A DNA stretch of 64,000 bases. Source: Paenibacillus sp. FSL R7-0273. GTDB lineage: Bacteria; Bacillota; Bacilli; Paenibacillales; Paenibacillaceae. Position numbers and translations under genes: made by a program. The notes under the pieces are model-generated. The model ran no database searches, had not been told where the DNA came from, and saw only the letters and a list, made by a program, of their open reading frames with translations. Shown piece after piece: positions 8,670-16,346 of this stretch (its first letter is position 1; each line of letters starts with the position of its first letter). The stretch spans positions 5,405,501 to 5,469,500 of the forward strand of contig NZ_CP009283.1 of the NCBI RefSeq assembly GCF_000758625.1, written 5' to 3'.

Positions 8670-8880
8670 GATTCCCGCCACCAGCACCATACGAGCTAAT
8701 TCAAAGGCATTTTTGCTTTTGATTCCCGCCATCTGCGCCAAATGAGCTAATTCAAAGGCATTTTTGCCTTTGATTCACGCCGTCTGCACTATAAGTGCTA
8801 ATTCAAAGGCATTTTTGCCCTTGATTTCCCTCATCTGCACCAAACGAGTCAATCCAAAGGCATTTTTGCCTTTGATCCTC
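8670..8880. repeat. 51-bp tandem repeat array, each unit holding a hairpin
   Basis: Four units start at 8670, 8721, 8772 and 8823 with exactly 51-base spacing, and a fifth begins at 8874 but decays at once. Each unit begins GATTCCCGCC or a variant and ends with AAAGGCATTTTTGCCTTT, a stem-loop of about 8 bp with a short T loop. The hairpin is perfect in units 2 and 4 and mismatched in 1 and 3. No reading frame with a ribosome binding site crosses it. The rest of the gene-free stretch 8523-8923 shows no other recognisable feature. Confidence 0.85.
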
Positions 8881-8923
8881 GTACACAGCGCTCAGAGACG
8901 CTCACACTAACCACTAATAAACC

Positions 8924-8951
8924 AAAAATCAGGGGCATCACTGCCCCTGAT
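8924..8951 (-). terminator. Terminator of the WGxxGxxG gene
   Basis: ATCAGGGGCA-TCAC-TGCCCCTGAT is a perfect 10-bp stem. On the minus strand it is followed by TTTTTGG, about 45 bases after the stop of the gene ending at 8996. Confidence 0.85.
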
Positions 8952-8995
8952 CCTACTCATAGCCGCCCGAAGGGCGTACAGCAGCTGGTTACCTG

Positions 8996-9526
8996 CTAGT
9001 GGCGTTCCCGCTCGCCGCTCCGGTTACGCATGCCTGCAAGACCCAGCAGGCCGAGCAGACCGAGCCAGCCCCAGTTGGAGCCTCTGTCGTTGTCTGTGTT
9101 GGTGGTTGTGCTGGTGGCGCGGTATCTGCCGGTCTCGGTGTTGCTGGACAGCGGGGAGACAGAGCTGTTGTCATTGCCCCGGACCGCGTTGTTCACCATG
9201 TTCCCGCCTCTGCGCATTGTGCCAGTGGCGTTGTTCATCATTTTGTCGCCGCTCTGCTCTACTCTGTTCATCAGGGTATCGCCATTGCGGTTCATCGTGT
9301 TCCCGGTCTGGTTCATCATCCGGCTACCTGTTCCGTTCAGCAAGTGAGTGCCTGTTGTACCATTTGTCTCACGGATACGTTCAGTCTGCATTCCGGTTCT
9401 GCCGGTGTCTGGAATGGATGCTCCCATTCCTCCACCGGTTCCAGCAGCATTAGCTGCATAACCGGATCCCATGAGACTCATTGATAATAGCGTACCGCAG
9501 GCAAGGCTCGTGACCAGCTTGTTCAA
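8996..9526 (-). CDS. Exported WGxxGxxG-family protein, Asn/Met/Gly-rich
   Basis: The product has 176 residues: a signal peptide (about residues 1-28, ending YAANAAG), a low-complexity middle rich in Asn, Met, Gly and Thr with loosely repeated GDxMMN/GNTMNRN segments, and a C-terminal WGWLGLLGLLGLAG stretch followed by RNRSGERERH. The WGxxGxxG ending resembles a sorting or anchoring tail seen in a Bacillales family of short exported proteins; its function is not known to me. The start is TTG 9526, eight bases behind AAAGGGGG; no ATG fits better. It is a single-gene unit with its own terminator. Confidence 0.8.
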   Translation of the reverse strand: MNKLVTSLACGTLLSMSLMGSGYAANAAGTGGGMGASIPDTGRTGMQTERIRETNGTTGTHLLNGTGSRMMNQTGNTMNRNGDTLMNRVEQSGDKMMNNATGTMRRGGNMVNNAVRGNDNSSVSPLSSNTETGRYRATSTTTNTDNDRGSNWGWLGLLGLLGLAGMRNRSGERERH

Positions 9527-9602
9527 GTGATGTGCCCCCTTTGAGGAATTTGTATTTCGCTGATAATTTCCCCATGTAGCTCATCATCTATACAAGTGGT
9601 TC

Positions 9603-10283
9603 TTATTCCCTGATGAGGTTCACCGTCCTGCTGGCAGCATCATAAGTGACGCTTGCCCCAAGCGCTTCAGCAACCGCCCGTACCGGCGCATAGGTTATAC
9701 CGTTCTCCAGCAGGCCGCTGGTAATTTTGACCCCGTTCAGTGTGACCGATATAGCCTGGTCGGTTCCGGCGGCCGGTCCGTTAATGACAGCCAGCGCATC
9801 CTTTACCTGCTGCACCGTCGGCTGCCTACCGGCACGCAGCTGCTCGGTGGTCAGTCCAAAGGTCATTTCCAGATGGGAATAGTCCTTGAAGGAGGTCCAG
9901 TCCCCGCCCCAGGCAAACCCCAGCTTCTTGGCCTCCTGAGCCACCTGCTGCCAGTCAGCGATCTTATCCTTATTACCGTCCCGGGAGATGTCCCAGGAGA
10001 CATTTTTTCCGTCAGGCAGCAGCAGGGCAAAATCAATCGCCAGACCGTAATTGTGGTAACTGGTGCCTCCTCTGGCATTGGTCACAATGCTCCCCGGCTT
10101 CGTGCGGCCTTGAGCATATAGCGCATTCTGCTCGGCGATGGTACGCAGGCCCTGTGTGATGACGATCGGGATGCCTTTGGCATAGCTGCGCTGGATCAGA
10201 GCAGTAGCCCCGGCCAGCAGAACCGGATGAAGATTCCCCAGCCAGCCTGCCGACTTACTCTTCACCTGATCTAATGTCAGCAT
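9603..10283 (-). CDS. M15-family L-Ala-D-Glu peptidase (CwlK-like) with C-terminal copper-amine-oxidase-like domain
   Basis: The 226-residue protein opens with an M15 metallopeptidase domain of the CwlK/phage endolysin type (residues about 1-150). Zinc ligands are visible in SYHNYGLAIDF (His and Asp) and in YSHLEMTFG (His). A short helical linker follows, then a C-terminal segment VTLNGVKITSGLLENGITYAPVRAVAEALGASVTYD matching the copper amine oxidase N-terminal-like repeat common in Paenibacillus surface proteins. It probably cuts the L-Ala-D-Glu bond of peptidoglycan stem peptides. There is no signal peptide, as in phage endolysins. Start ATG 10283 is eight bases behind AGGGGG; the GTG at 10292 is less likely. 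Confidence 0.88.
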   Translation of the reverse strand: MLTLDQVKSKSAGWLGNLHPVLLAGATALIQRSYAKGIPIVITQGLRTIAEQNALYAQGRTKPGSIVTNARGGTSYHNYGLAIDFALLLPDGKNVSWDISRDGNKDKIADWQQVAQEAKKLGFAWGGDWTSFKDYSHLEMTFGLTTEQLRAGRQPTVQQVKDALAVINGPAAGTDQAISVTLNGVKITSGLLENGITYAPVRAVAEALGASVTYDAASRTVNLIRE

Positions 10284-10430
10284 TTTCCTCACCCCCTGAT
10301 ACAGTAAATGCCCGCTTCGCCTGCTTTGCTTGTACGATTTGCCTACAGTGCATGCAGCTATTCATGATTCCCCCAAATAAAAGACAAAAGACCCCGGATA
10401 CCAGGGTCCCTCTACTCCTATACAAAACAG

Positions 10431-10613
10431 CTATGCCAGCCATCCCCATACAACGATCAGCAGGATGATAATTCCGCCTACAATCAATAAATCAACCGCC
10501 TCCGAAAAAAAGCCCTTATGACGCCCGGAGACAATCCGTTCTTCCTGCTCCTTGGCCCTAAGCTTTGCTGCATCTACATCAGAACCGCCCAGCGGTGTCC
10601 GCGGATCAAACAT
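10431..10613 (-). CDS. Small single-span membrane protein, unknown function
   Basis: The product has 60 residues: a soluble charged N-terminus (DAAKLRAKEQEERIVSGRHKG) and a C-terminal membrane helix LLIVGGIIILLIVVWGWLA that ends the protein. Start ATG 10613 follows AAGGGTGAGG; a GTG at 10622 in the same frame is possible. I do not recognise the family. It lies upstream of the peptidase gene on the same strand, about 150 bases away. Confidence 0.65.
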   Translation of the reverse strand: MFDPRTPLGGSDVDAAKLRAKEQEERIVSGRHKGFFSEAVDLLIVGGIIILLIVVWGWLA

Positions 10614-10736
10614 AAGCCTCACCCTTTCACAGTTTTACCTACTATACCATAAAAAGGGATACAGTCTGGATGCTTTTCCGCAAAATAGGCCACATTATAT
10701 AAGACGAACTTACATGAATGAAGGGTGGAATTGTCC

Positions 10737-10886
10737 ATGGATATTCACAGCGAACATTATAAGGTGGCGGCTCTCAGCGAACGGGAGGACGCAGTCGAAA
10801 TCATCCGGCAGGCTGAAGCTGAGCTTGCCCGGATCACAGGCAACAGCGCAGTTACACTGATTGCTTATGAAAAGACGGAAGGCTAA
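10737..10886 (+). CDS. Small hypothetical protein (49 aa)
   Basis: ATG 10737 follows AAGGGTGG by eight bases. The product is acidic (MDIHSEHYKVAALSERED..., IIRQAEAELARITGN, VTLIAYEKTEG) with predicted helix then strand, and no membrane segment. Its stop overlaps the stop of the convergent YolD-like gene by four bases. No function is assigned; the ribosome binding site and ordinary codon choice argue that it is real. Confidence 0.55.
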   Translation: MDIHSEHYKVAALSEREDAVEIIRQAEAELARITGNSAVTLIAYEKTEG

Positions 10887-11212
10887 AGGATGCAGGCCTC
10901 CGCAATATCGTCCACATGAACCCATTTCCATTCCTCTGCCCACTGCAGCTTGATTTCGCGCGAGTGGGTATGAATGGAGGTGACAAAGCCGCTAATTTGT
11001 CTGGGCTCACCTTGACCGTGCAGAACAACGGATACCCGTTTGTGATATTTTAGTGACACAGCCAGCGTCTGCTCAATCTCCTTCAGCTTCTGCTGCAGAT
11101 CGGGCCGTCCGTCATTGCTCACTATATCATACTCAGCTGTACAGACTTCCTGTACCTGCTCCGGCAGCATCCTCCGGCCCTCCTGCAATCCTTCCTCCAG
11201 CTGTTTGCCCAT
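10883..11212 (-). CDS. YolD-like family protein
   Basis: The 109-residue protein fits the YolD-like family: a central helix with KEIEQTLAVSLKYHKRV, then a small beta-barrel-like part with GFVTSIHTHSREIKLQWAEEWKWVHVDDI, close to the family's G-x-I-x(n)-I-x-L-x(n)-W-I-x-L-x-D-I ending. YolD-like proteins are commonly encoded next to Y-family DNA polymerases (UvrX/YqjW) and are SOS-controlled; here no polymerase is adjacent. A LexA-like box CGAACATACGTTTG stands about 47 bases upstream of ATG 11212, supporting damage-inducible expression. Confidence 0.8.
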   Translation of the reverse strand: MGKQLEEGLQEGRRMLPEQVQEVCTAEYDIVSNDGRPDLQQKLKEIEQTLAVSLKYHKRVSVVLHGQGEPRQISGFVTSIHTHSREIKLQWAEEWKWVHVDDIAEACIL

Positions 11213-11259
11213 AGCCGCTCCTCCTCAAGTTATATTCACTTATCCACACCAAAACAATA

Positions 11260-11273
11260 CGAACATACGTTTG
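11260..11273 (-). promoter_or_regulatory. LexA (SOS) box candidate before the YolD-like gene
   Basis: CGAACATACGTTTG matches the Gram-positive LexA consensus CGAACRNRYGTTCG at 13 of 14 positions. It lies 48-61 bases upstream of the YolD-like start. Confidence 0.6.
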
Positions 11274-11437
11274 TATTCGTATTATATTCGCAGACCCGTC
11301 CCGTAAGCAAGCAGAAAATAATTACAGCAGCCAGGCACCGGCAGCCGGTCTTCTGGGATTCGCCGGGCCGCAAGCAAAAGGCGCGCACAGACAGGCTGTA
11401 CAGCGCCTCAAATAATAATCCTTAAGCAAAGCTGATG

Positions 11438-12079
11438 TCAGTTCGCCGAATTACCGGCCCCGGCTCCGCTATCTGCAGGGGTTCCGTCCGCATCCACGCC
11501 GGATTCAACTGCTTCTGTGCCTACGACAGTCCCGGGAACGCTCCCAAGCTCCGTCTCGGCTGCGGCATCCTCTTCCAGAAGCCCAACAGCCACTCTTGCC
11601 TGATTAACCTTAGAAATACCATACAGCATCGCCACATCCGCCTGCTGATTCATGGCATTGAATTCATCGGCAGTCACCTCAGGGGAAGCCGCACTCCGGG
11701 AAGCCTGCTCCTTGATGGAATAGGCGCTCTGGAATGCAATTGCCGCATCTCTCAGCAGTGTCTCAATATTTTCCGGCAGGCTTTTGGAGATTTTCACCTC
11801 ATTAACCTGGTCGGCAATATCTGAGGCTGTATCCTGAAAGGAGTCAAGGGCTTTCTCAAGCTCTTTGTCTGTAGCCTCTCCCGTCGAATATGAGGTAAGC
11901 GTCGTGTTGAAATTCTCCAGCGAAGACTTGCCCATCTCGTCAAACTTTGACATCTCATTGTAGAAGTTCTGTACCGTCTCCTGTACCTCCTCCTCTGAGG
12001 CTGGCGCAGAGCTGTTATTGCTGCAGGCACTAAGGATCATTACCATCATTAGTAAAATTGTCAGTAAGGTTTTTTTCAT
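11438..12079 (-). CDS. Putative lipoprotein with helical core
   Basis: The 213-residue protein begins MKKTLLTILL and has the lipobox ILSAC (Cys at about residue 18), so it should be a lipid-anchored surface protein. The mature part is mostly helical and acidic (ELEKALDSFQDTASDIADQVNEVKISKSLPENIETLLRDAAIAFQSAYSIKEQ) and ends in a disordered Gly/Ala/Asp-rich tail. It resembles small helical-bundle lipoproteins of Bacillales, but I cannot name a family. The start is ATG 12079, ten bases behind GGAGGG; the in-frame GTG at 12097 is part of that ribosome binding site. Confidence 0.8.
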   Translation of the reverse strand: MKKTLLTILLMMVMILSACSNNSSAPASEEEVQETVQNFYNEMSKFDEMGKSSLENFNTTLTSYSTGEATDKELEKALDSFQDTASDIADQVNEVKISKSLPENIETLLRDAAIAFQSAYSIKEQASRSAASPEVTADEFNAMNQQADVAMLYGISKVNQARVAVGLLEEDAAAETELGSVPGTVVGTEAVESGVDADGTPADSGAGAGNSAN

Positions 12080-12237
12080 CTTTTCAAATCCCTCCACTTA
12101 ACAGAATAATGGCGGGTTTTGTAAAGCGCAAATGAAATTAATGTAAAAAAAGCTCGAATCAGCCATATTTCAATTTTAAAGCGTCTTCATTGCAAAAAGA
12201 CCTCCTCAAATTGGATATCCTTTTGCAAATTTCATCG

Positions 12238-13701
12238 CTAAGCCAGCACGTAAGCATCGGCAGGAATAACCTCTCTCGGACGGCTATGGCTCTCCCACAT
12301 GAGGATTGCCTTGGCGTCACCCTGGTTCTCATAGTACTCAACCTTCAGCTCATGCAGCTTGCCTTGGATCAGCTGTACACTGCCTTTGCGCTCTGTTCCG
12401 CTCTGCTTGACCCAGCTGTCGATCACCAGGATCCCGTCAACCCACACCCGTATGCCGTCATCGGAGTAGGTGTAGAGATTGTAAGTCTCGCTGAAGTCAG
12501 GTATCAGCTTACCGGTCCATCGTACAGCGAAGAAGTCGGCATTAATTAGCGGGTCTGGGCTCGCCTGCCTCCATGTAAAGTTAATTGCGGAATCTGTCCG
12601 GACCAATGCAGGTGCTCCGCTCAGCGTCATATTATTGAAATATTCGCCCTTAATTCCCGGAGGATGCGTCTGCTCCCCTGCGGCTACCAAGGCCTTATAC
12701 TCATCCCTGGTAATGACAAAGCCGTCATTCATAAAAGCCTTGATTACCGCCTCCGTATTCTGCTCGTACAGCAGCTTGGCCCAGGTCAGCTGGTAGGACC
12801 ATTTATTTTGGGATTTGGCCAGGACAGCTGCAGAAGGCAGCTTGCCGTTCTCCCCGATGGCGATTAGCTTGCCGCGGCCGAGATCCCACAGCCCGTCGTG
12901 ATGGCTGTCTTTAAAGTCCCCGTCATAAATATCGAGCGCCAGCACATCTACCCTGCCTGCGCCGGGATAGTATCTGGACGGCTCATGGCTCCACTGGTTC
13001 TGGGCATTGGGACTCCACACCCAGAGCAGGTTATGCAGCCCGTGATACACGGTGTAGCGGTCAAACATGAGGTTCCACAGCTCGGTGAACCGGCTTTTCT
13101 GCCCCCACCAGAACCAGCCGCCGTTCATCTCATGATAAGGTCTCCAGAGGACGGGTACGCCTGCGTCATTCAGTTTTTTGAGGTAGACGGCTGCCTTGTC
13201 CAGATCTGCCAGCAGCGCAGTGTACTGAGTGGTACCCGGTGTAATATATCTGGCAAAATCAGCTTCGCTGAGGTTCATCGAGACATTCGACCAGGCCGGA
13301 GCCTTCCCCGGCAGATTGGCATGATAGCTCATGGTGACAATCCCTCCAGCCTTGTGCCAGCGGATAGCGCTGTCTGTCACCCACTGACGCTGGTTGGCTA
13401 TCAGTGCCTCGGTCTGGTTGCCGATCGCCCCCAGCTCGTAGCCGTGAAGCCCGACATATTGGCCGCTTGTATTCTTCAGCTTGTTGCTGAACTCATCTGC
13501 ACTTTCCAGATAATCGTGTATCCCGCTGATAATCCCCTTGCCTTGCAGTGAGTACAGATTATTCAACAGCTTCAGCGCCGGCGCTGCCAGCTTCTCATCC
13601 GCCGGAGCCCGCAGCAAAGCGCGGAAGGCTGTCTGCCACGCTGCATCATTTACCAGCCGGGATGCGGAGTCGAGCAGATCCCGGAGTATGCGCTGTTCCA
13701 T
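12238..13701 (-). CDS. GH26 glycoside hydrolase (mannanase-like) with C-terminal PA14 domain
   Basis: The 487-residue protein has a GH26 (alpha/beta)8 domain at about residues 50-330, with acid/base Glu in WRPYHEMNGGWFWWG (E191) and nucleophile Glu in LIAIGENGKLPS (E284). The C-terminal 130 residues are a PA14 domain (GIKGEYFNNMTLSG, DDGIRVWVDGILVIDSWV), which usually binds carbohydrate. GH26 enzymes act mainly on beta-1,4-mannans, some on beta-1,3-xylan or mixed-linked glucan. No signal peptide is seen at any plausible start, which is odd for a polysaccharide hydrolase. ATG 13701 follows GGTGG; ATG 13713 is an alternative with a weaker site. A single gene, no sugar genes adjacent. Confidence 0.88.
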   Translation of the reverse strand: MEQRILRDLLDSASRLVNDAAWQTAFRALLRAPADEKLAAPALKLLNNLYSLQGKGIISGIHDYLESADEFSNKLKNTSGQYVGLHGYELGAIGNQTEALIANQRQWVTDSAIRWHKAGGIVTMSYHANLPGKAPAWSNVSMNLSEADFARYITPGTTQYTALLADLDKAAVYLKKLNDAGVPVLWRPYHEMNGGWFWWGQKSRFTELWNLMFDRYTVYHGLHNLLWVWSPNAQNQWSHEPSRYYPGAGRVDVLALDIYDGDFKDSHHDGLWDLGRGKLIAIGENGKLPSAAVLAKSQNKWSYQLTWAKLLYEQNTEAVIKAFMNDGFVITRDEYKALVAAGEQTHPPGIKGEYFNNMTLSGAPALVRTDSAINFTWRQASPDPLINADFFAVRWTGKLIPDFSETYNLYTYSDDGIRVWVDGILVIDSWVKQSGTERKGSVQLIQGKLHELKVEYYENQGDAKAILMWESHSRPREVIPADAYVLA

Positions 13702-13867
13702 TTGTTCCACCATCCTTTTTTTGTACCATTGTATGGGGACAACCGTTACAGGGAAGCGGCGGATGGCGGGTAAACAGGGATAATATTTTAATTTTCAATG
13801 AACTTTTTCACAAAATTACGTGCTGTAAGCTTAGTACAAGTATGTATTAATGAATAAATCTAGCCTG

Positions 13868-14296
13868 CTATGGCTGTTGCTGGCGGGAGTATCGCATTGG
13901 CAGCAGATCCAGAATATCGGTCTTTGCCAGATTTTCTTCCCGGGGAACGATCACCCTGCAGTCTTCTGCGTAATCGGCAATCAGCTCACGGCACATGCCG
14001 CAGGGAGATACCACCCTGATTTCTCTGTCCTCACTGTCCGGGTCCGGATGCCTTACTGCAACAATAGTATCAAACTCTTTGTAGCCTTCCGAAATAGCCT
14101 TGCCGATGACCATCGCCTCTGCACAAACAGTTACCCGGGACAGGCTGGCTTCCAGATGCACCGCAGTAAAAATCTCACCCGTTTTGGTGCGGAGCGCCGC
14201 ACCGACATGATGCCTTTCCCACTCGTAGCGCTTCTTGATAATCTCCCCGGCAGCAGCAACCAGCGTTTCATCTTCTATTGATAGTTCAGCCCTCAT
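13868..14296 (-). CDS. Cytidine deaminase family protein
   Basis: The 142-residue protein carries both halves of the zinc site of the small cytidine deaminase family: C58-A59-E60 in TVCAEAMVIGKA and C99/C102 in SPCGMCRE. E60 is the proton shuttle. The N-terminal substrate part (HHVGAALRTKTGEIFTAVHLEAS) differs from housekeeping Cdd by its HVGAAL and VHLEAS spelling and is closer to the blasticidin-S-deaminase-like and general nucleoside deaminase branch. Likely reaction: hydrolytic deamination of cytidine or an analogue. Single gene; AGGAAG precedes ATG 14296. Confidence 0.85.
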   Translation of the reverse strand: MRAELSIEDETLVAAAGEIIKKRYEWERHHVGAALRTKTGEIFTAVHLEASLSRVTVCAEAMVIGKAISEGYKEFDTIVAVRHPDPDSEDREIRVVSPCGMCRELIADYAEDCRVIVPREENLAKTDILDLLPMRYSRQQQP

Positions 14297-14424
14297 CTGA
14301 TCTTCCTCCCGATCCTTACGACCTATTCGGTCTATTTTTCTTATTTAGTATACTAAAATCTGCTAATTATAAGCTATACTGAGTAGACCGAAGCAACAAG
14401 ATTCCGCATCATCAGGAGGAGCAT

Positions 14425-14865
14425 GTGAAGAAACAGAAATTTATCCCTAGCCTTATTATTGTTGTTCTGCTTGCACTGGCAGCTTACTGGTTTGAAGAGA
14501 ACGGCCTACCGGTCACGCCAACGCCTTCCGGCGGCGGCTCTGAGGTCGTACAGCTGGTTTTCCCTTCAGACCGCTATCCGGAAACGGCTGAGCACATCCA
14601 GGAAGCGATCAAGAACGGCGAGTCTGCGATCTGTACGATCAGCCGTGAGGACGCAGAGGAGAACCGCAAGGAATCCCTTAAAGGCGTCCCGACCAAAAAA
14701 GGCTATGACCGCGATGAGTGGCCGATGGCAATGTGTGCCGAGGGCGGCGCCGGAGCCGACATTGAATACATAACACCGAGTGATAACCGGGGGGCGGGCA
14801 GCTGGGTAGGCAACCAGCTCGAAGGCTATGCCGACGGGACACGGGTAGAGTTCATGTTCAAATAG
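14425..14865 (+). CDS. NucA/NucB-type extracellular deoxyribonuclease
   Basis: The product has 146 residues: an N-terminal signal/anchor segment ([17 protein letters not shown]), a short Pro/Gly linker, then a NucB-like nuclease domain with the family marks [14 protein letters not shown] (catalytic Asp/Glu region) and [13 protein letters not shown] near the C-terminus. NucB of B. subtilis is a secreted sporulation DNase; NucA-like relatives act in DNA uptake. Which role applies here is unknown. The start is GTG 14425, five bases behind AGGAGGA; the overlapping ATG is out of frame and stops immediately. A hairpin terminator follows. Confidence 0.85.
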   Translation: MKKQKFIPSLIIVVLLALAAYWFEENGLPVTPTPSGGGSEVVQLVFPSDRYPETAEHIQEAIKNGESAICTISREDAEENRKESLKGVPTKKGYDRDEWPMAMCAEGGAGADIEYITPSDNRGAGSWVGNQLEGYADGTRVEFMFK

Positions 14866-14877
14866 GAACGGACAGAC

Positions 14878-14913
14878 AGCAGCTCCGCCGGGACTTTTAC
14901 CGGCGGAGCTGCT
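14878..14913 (+). terminator. Hairpin terminator after the nuclease gene
   Basis: AGCAGCTCCGCCGG pairs with CCGGCGGAGCTGCT (14 bp, 8-base loop). A T6 run follows ten bases later. It lies between convergent genes and could serve both. Confidence 0.7.
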
Positions 14914-14929
14914 GCTTACTGAAGCTTTT

Positions 14930-15088
14930 TTAGAACAAACAGGCTCTTGTGATAATAACCAGCAAAATGAACAGAACCAGAATCGCATTGGTTGAGGTCA
15001 TCCAAGGGCTTACAACCGGTACGACCGGAGGTCCCTGATTCACTCCGCCAACATTGTTTCCGCAACCGCAACCGTAATCTGCACCCAT
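14930..15088 (-). CDS. YjcZ/SscA-like sporulation microprotein
   Basis: The 52-residue product starts MGADYGCGCGNNVGGVNQG and ends in a single membrane helix (NAILVLFILLVIITRACLF). A Gly/Cys/Asn-rich head and a helix of the form ILVLFILLVII is the hallmark of the YjcZ family, whose member SscA takes part in B. subtilis spore coat assembly. ATG 15088 lies behind GGGAGGA. A second gene of the same type lies at 17481-17615. Confidence 0.85.
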   Translation of the reverse strand: MGADYGCGCGNNVGGVNQGPPVVPVVSPWMTSTNAILVLFILLVIITRACLF

Positions 15089-15282
15089 TATTTAATTCCT
15101 CCCTGTAATGTTTATGCCCACGCCACAGAATATGTATCAGCTGATCCGGCAGTTTGGGCCAATCGGCAAACATCTCTATTCGCCTATCGGAGGGTAAAGA
15201 CTAATGAACCGGCTTCATGCAGTCGATATACAATAGGAGCACTGCTAATACCCAAAAATGCGAGAATAACAGGAGGTGCATA

Positions 15283-15459
15283 ATGGACGTAGCCGCATTA
15301 TCCATTGCCATGGGCCAGGCTTCTCTTAAGCAGGCTGCCGGCCTGCAGGTTATGAGTATAGCCAAAAACACAGCTGAGGTGCTGGCGCAGAATATGGCCC
15401 AGATGCTTCAGCAGAGCCCGCATCCGGATCTTGGAAAAACACTTGATATTCAGGTTTAA
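15283..15459 (+). CDS. YjfB-family protein
   Basis: The 58-residue product (MDVAALSIAMGQASLKQAAG..., SIAKNTAEVLAQNMAQML, LGKTLDIQV) matches the small YjfB/putative motility protein family in length, DVAALS start and LDxxV ending. It is predicted to be helical and soluble. AGGAGGTGCATA precedes ATG 15283. A short terminator follows, so it is probably monocistronic. Confidence 0.85.
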   Translation: MDVAALSIAMGQASLKQAAGLQVMSIAKNTAEVLAQNMAQMLQQSPHPDLGKTLDIQV

Positions 15460-15514
15460 TTGTTTTATCCTTAAATACATAAGAACGTCAGTTCCGGTCA
15501 ATACCGGTCCCCTT

Positions 15515-15532
15515 AGCCCTACGGGCTTTTCT
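15515..15532 (+). terminator. Short terminator after yjfB-like gene
   Basis: AGCCC-TAC-GGGCT is followed by TTTCTTTT. The stem is only 5 bp but sits 55 bases after the stop and before the next gene. Confidence 0.55.
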
Positions 15533-15546
15533 TTTACCCGTAAATG

Positions 15547-15560
15547 CGAACATACGATCC
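15547..15560 (+). promoter_or_regulatory. Possible LexA-like box before the ImmA/IrrE gene
   Basis: CGAACATACGATCC agrees with CGAACRNRYGTTCG at 12 of 14 positions and shares nine leading bases (CGAACATAC) with the better box at 11260-11273. It ends 17 bases before the start codon. Confidence 0.35.
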
Positions 15561-15577
15561 TATTTAGAGGTGATAAT

Positions 15578-16120
15578 ATGCAATCCTATTACCAGATGAC
15601 TGCTCTTGAGAGCTGGACGGAGGATTTATATCAGCGTCTGCAGGTAACCCGCCCGTCCGATATTTCTATTTCTTACATAGCCGAACGGCTCAACATCTGG
15701 GTGCATTATCTGGATGTCCGCAGCAAGAGCGTGGAGGCCTCAGCGGGCATGTATACCATGTTCCTGGACAACCGGCTCCCGCCCGAGCTGCAGCGCCTTG
15801 AATTCCTTCATGAGCTCTGCCATCTGCTCCGCCACGCCGGCAGCCGTATCCTGATGCCCGGCCAGTTCACACAGGCACAGCAGGACGAATCCGAACGCTT
15901 TATTCTCTATGCAGCCATGCCTTACTCCATGATCTCCGCCAGACCCTTGCCTGAGCTGCGGGAAGATGCTGTATATCATATAGCCTCTACATTCCAGGTA
16001 CCCGAGGAGCTGGCCGTGCAGCGGATTGACCAGATTCAGCGGCGGATCTTTCAGGGCCAGCTGATGGCTGTAATGGAGCGCAGCGAGGAGAGAAAATTCA
16101 TCCACAGACATATTAGATAA
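15578..16120 (+). CDS. ImmA/IrrE-family metallopeptidase
   Basis: The 180-residue protein has the zinc motif H78-E-L-C-H82 in RLEFLHELCHLLRHAG, preceded by the family's strand FLDNRLPP and followed by ESERFILYAAMPYSMI, which matches the second conserved helix of ImmA/IrrE (DUF955) peptidases. These enzymes cleave repressors, for example in ICEBs1 induction or the Deinococcus radiation response. No XRE-type repressor partner lies next to it; the neighbours are small proteins. The upstream region has a LexA-like sequence. AGAGGTGATAAT precedes ATG 15578. Confidence 0.9.
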   Translation: MQSYYQMTALESWTEDLYQRLQVTRPSDISISYIAERLNIWVHYLDVRSKSVEASAGMYTMFLDNRLPPELQRLEFLHELCHLLRHAGSRILMPGQFTQAQQDESERFILYAAMPYSMISARPLPELREDAVYHIASTFQVPEELAVQRIDQIQRRIFQGQLMAVMERSEERKFIHRHIR

Positions 16121-16166
16121 CCACTGCGGGGACAATACGTTCATAAATCCTTTGAGGAGGAGCGAT

Positions 16167-16325
16167 ATGGAAGCTATTCAGGTTATCCGGTTATTGCTGG
16201 CTCATCCGGATTACAGCGTAGACGCGGTTCACCCTGAAATACCTGATTTCGTCGGCATCGCGGCAATCGAGGTCGATCACGAAACCGAAACCTTCTCGAT
16301 TCTTCTGCAGGAGCCTGAGGGATGA
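16167..16325 (+). CDS. Small hypothetical protein (52 aa) downstream of the ImmA/IrrE gene
   Basis: ATG 16167 stands five bases behind GAGGAGGAG. The product MEAIQVIRLLLAHPDYSV...VGIAAIEVDHETETFSILLQEPEG is acidic, soluble and looks like a small alpha/beta fold. The gene starts 46 bases after the peptidase gene, so co-transcription is likely. I do not recognise a family. Confidence 0.65.
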   Translation: MEAIQVIRLLLAHPDYSVDAVHPEIPDFVGIAAIEVDHETETFSILLQEPEG

Positions 16326-16346
16326 ATGCGCATGCTCCCGTACACA

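Noticed and set aside
8670..8880. CRISPR array
   Set aside because: Units are contiguous at a 51-base period with no unique spacers, and no cas genes are present.
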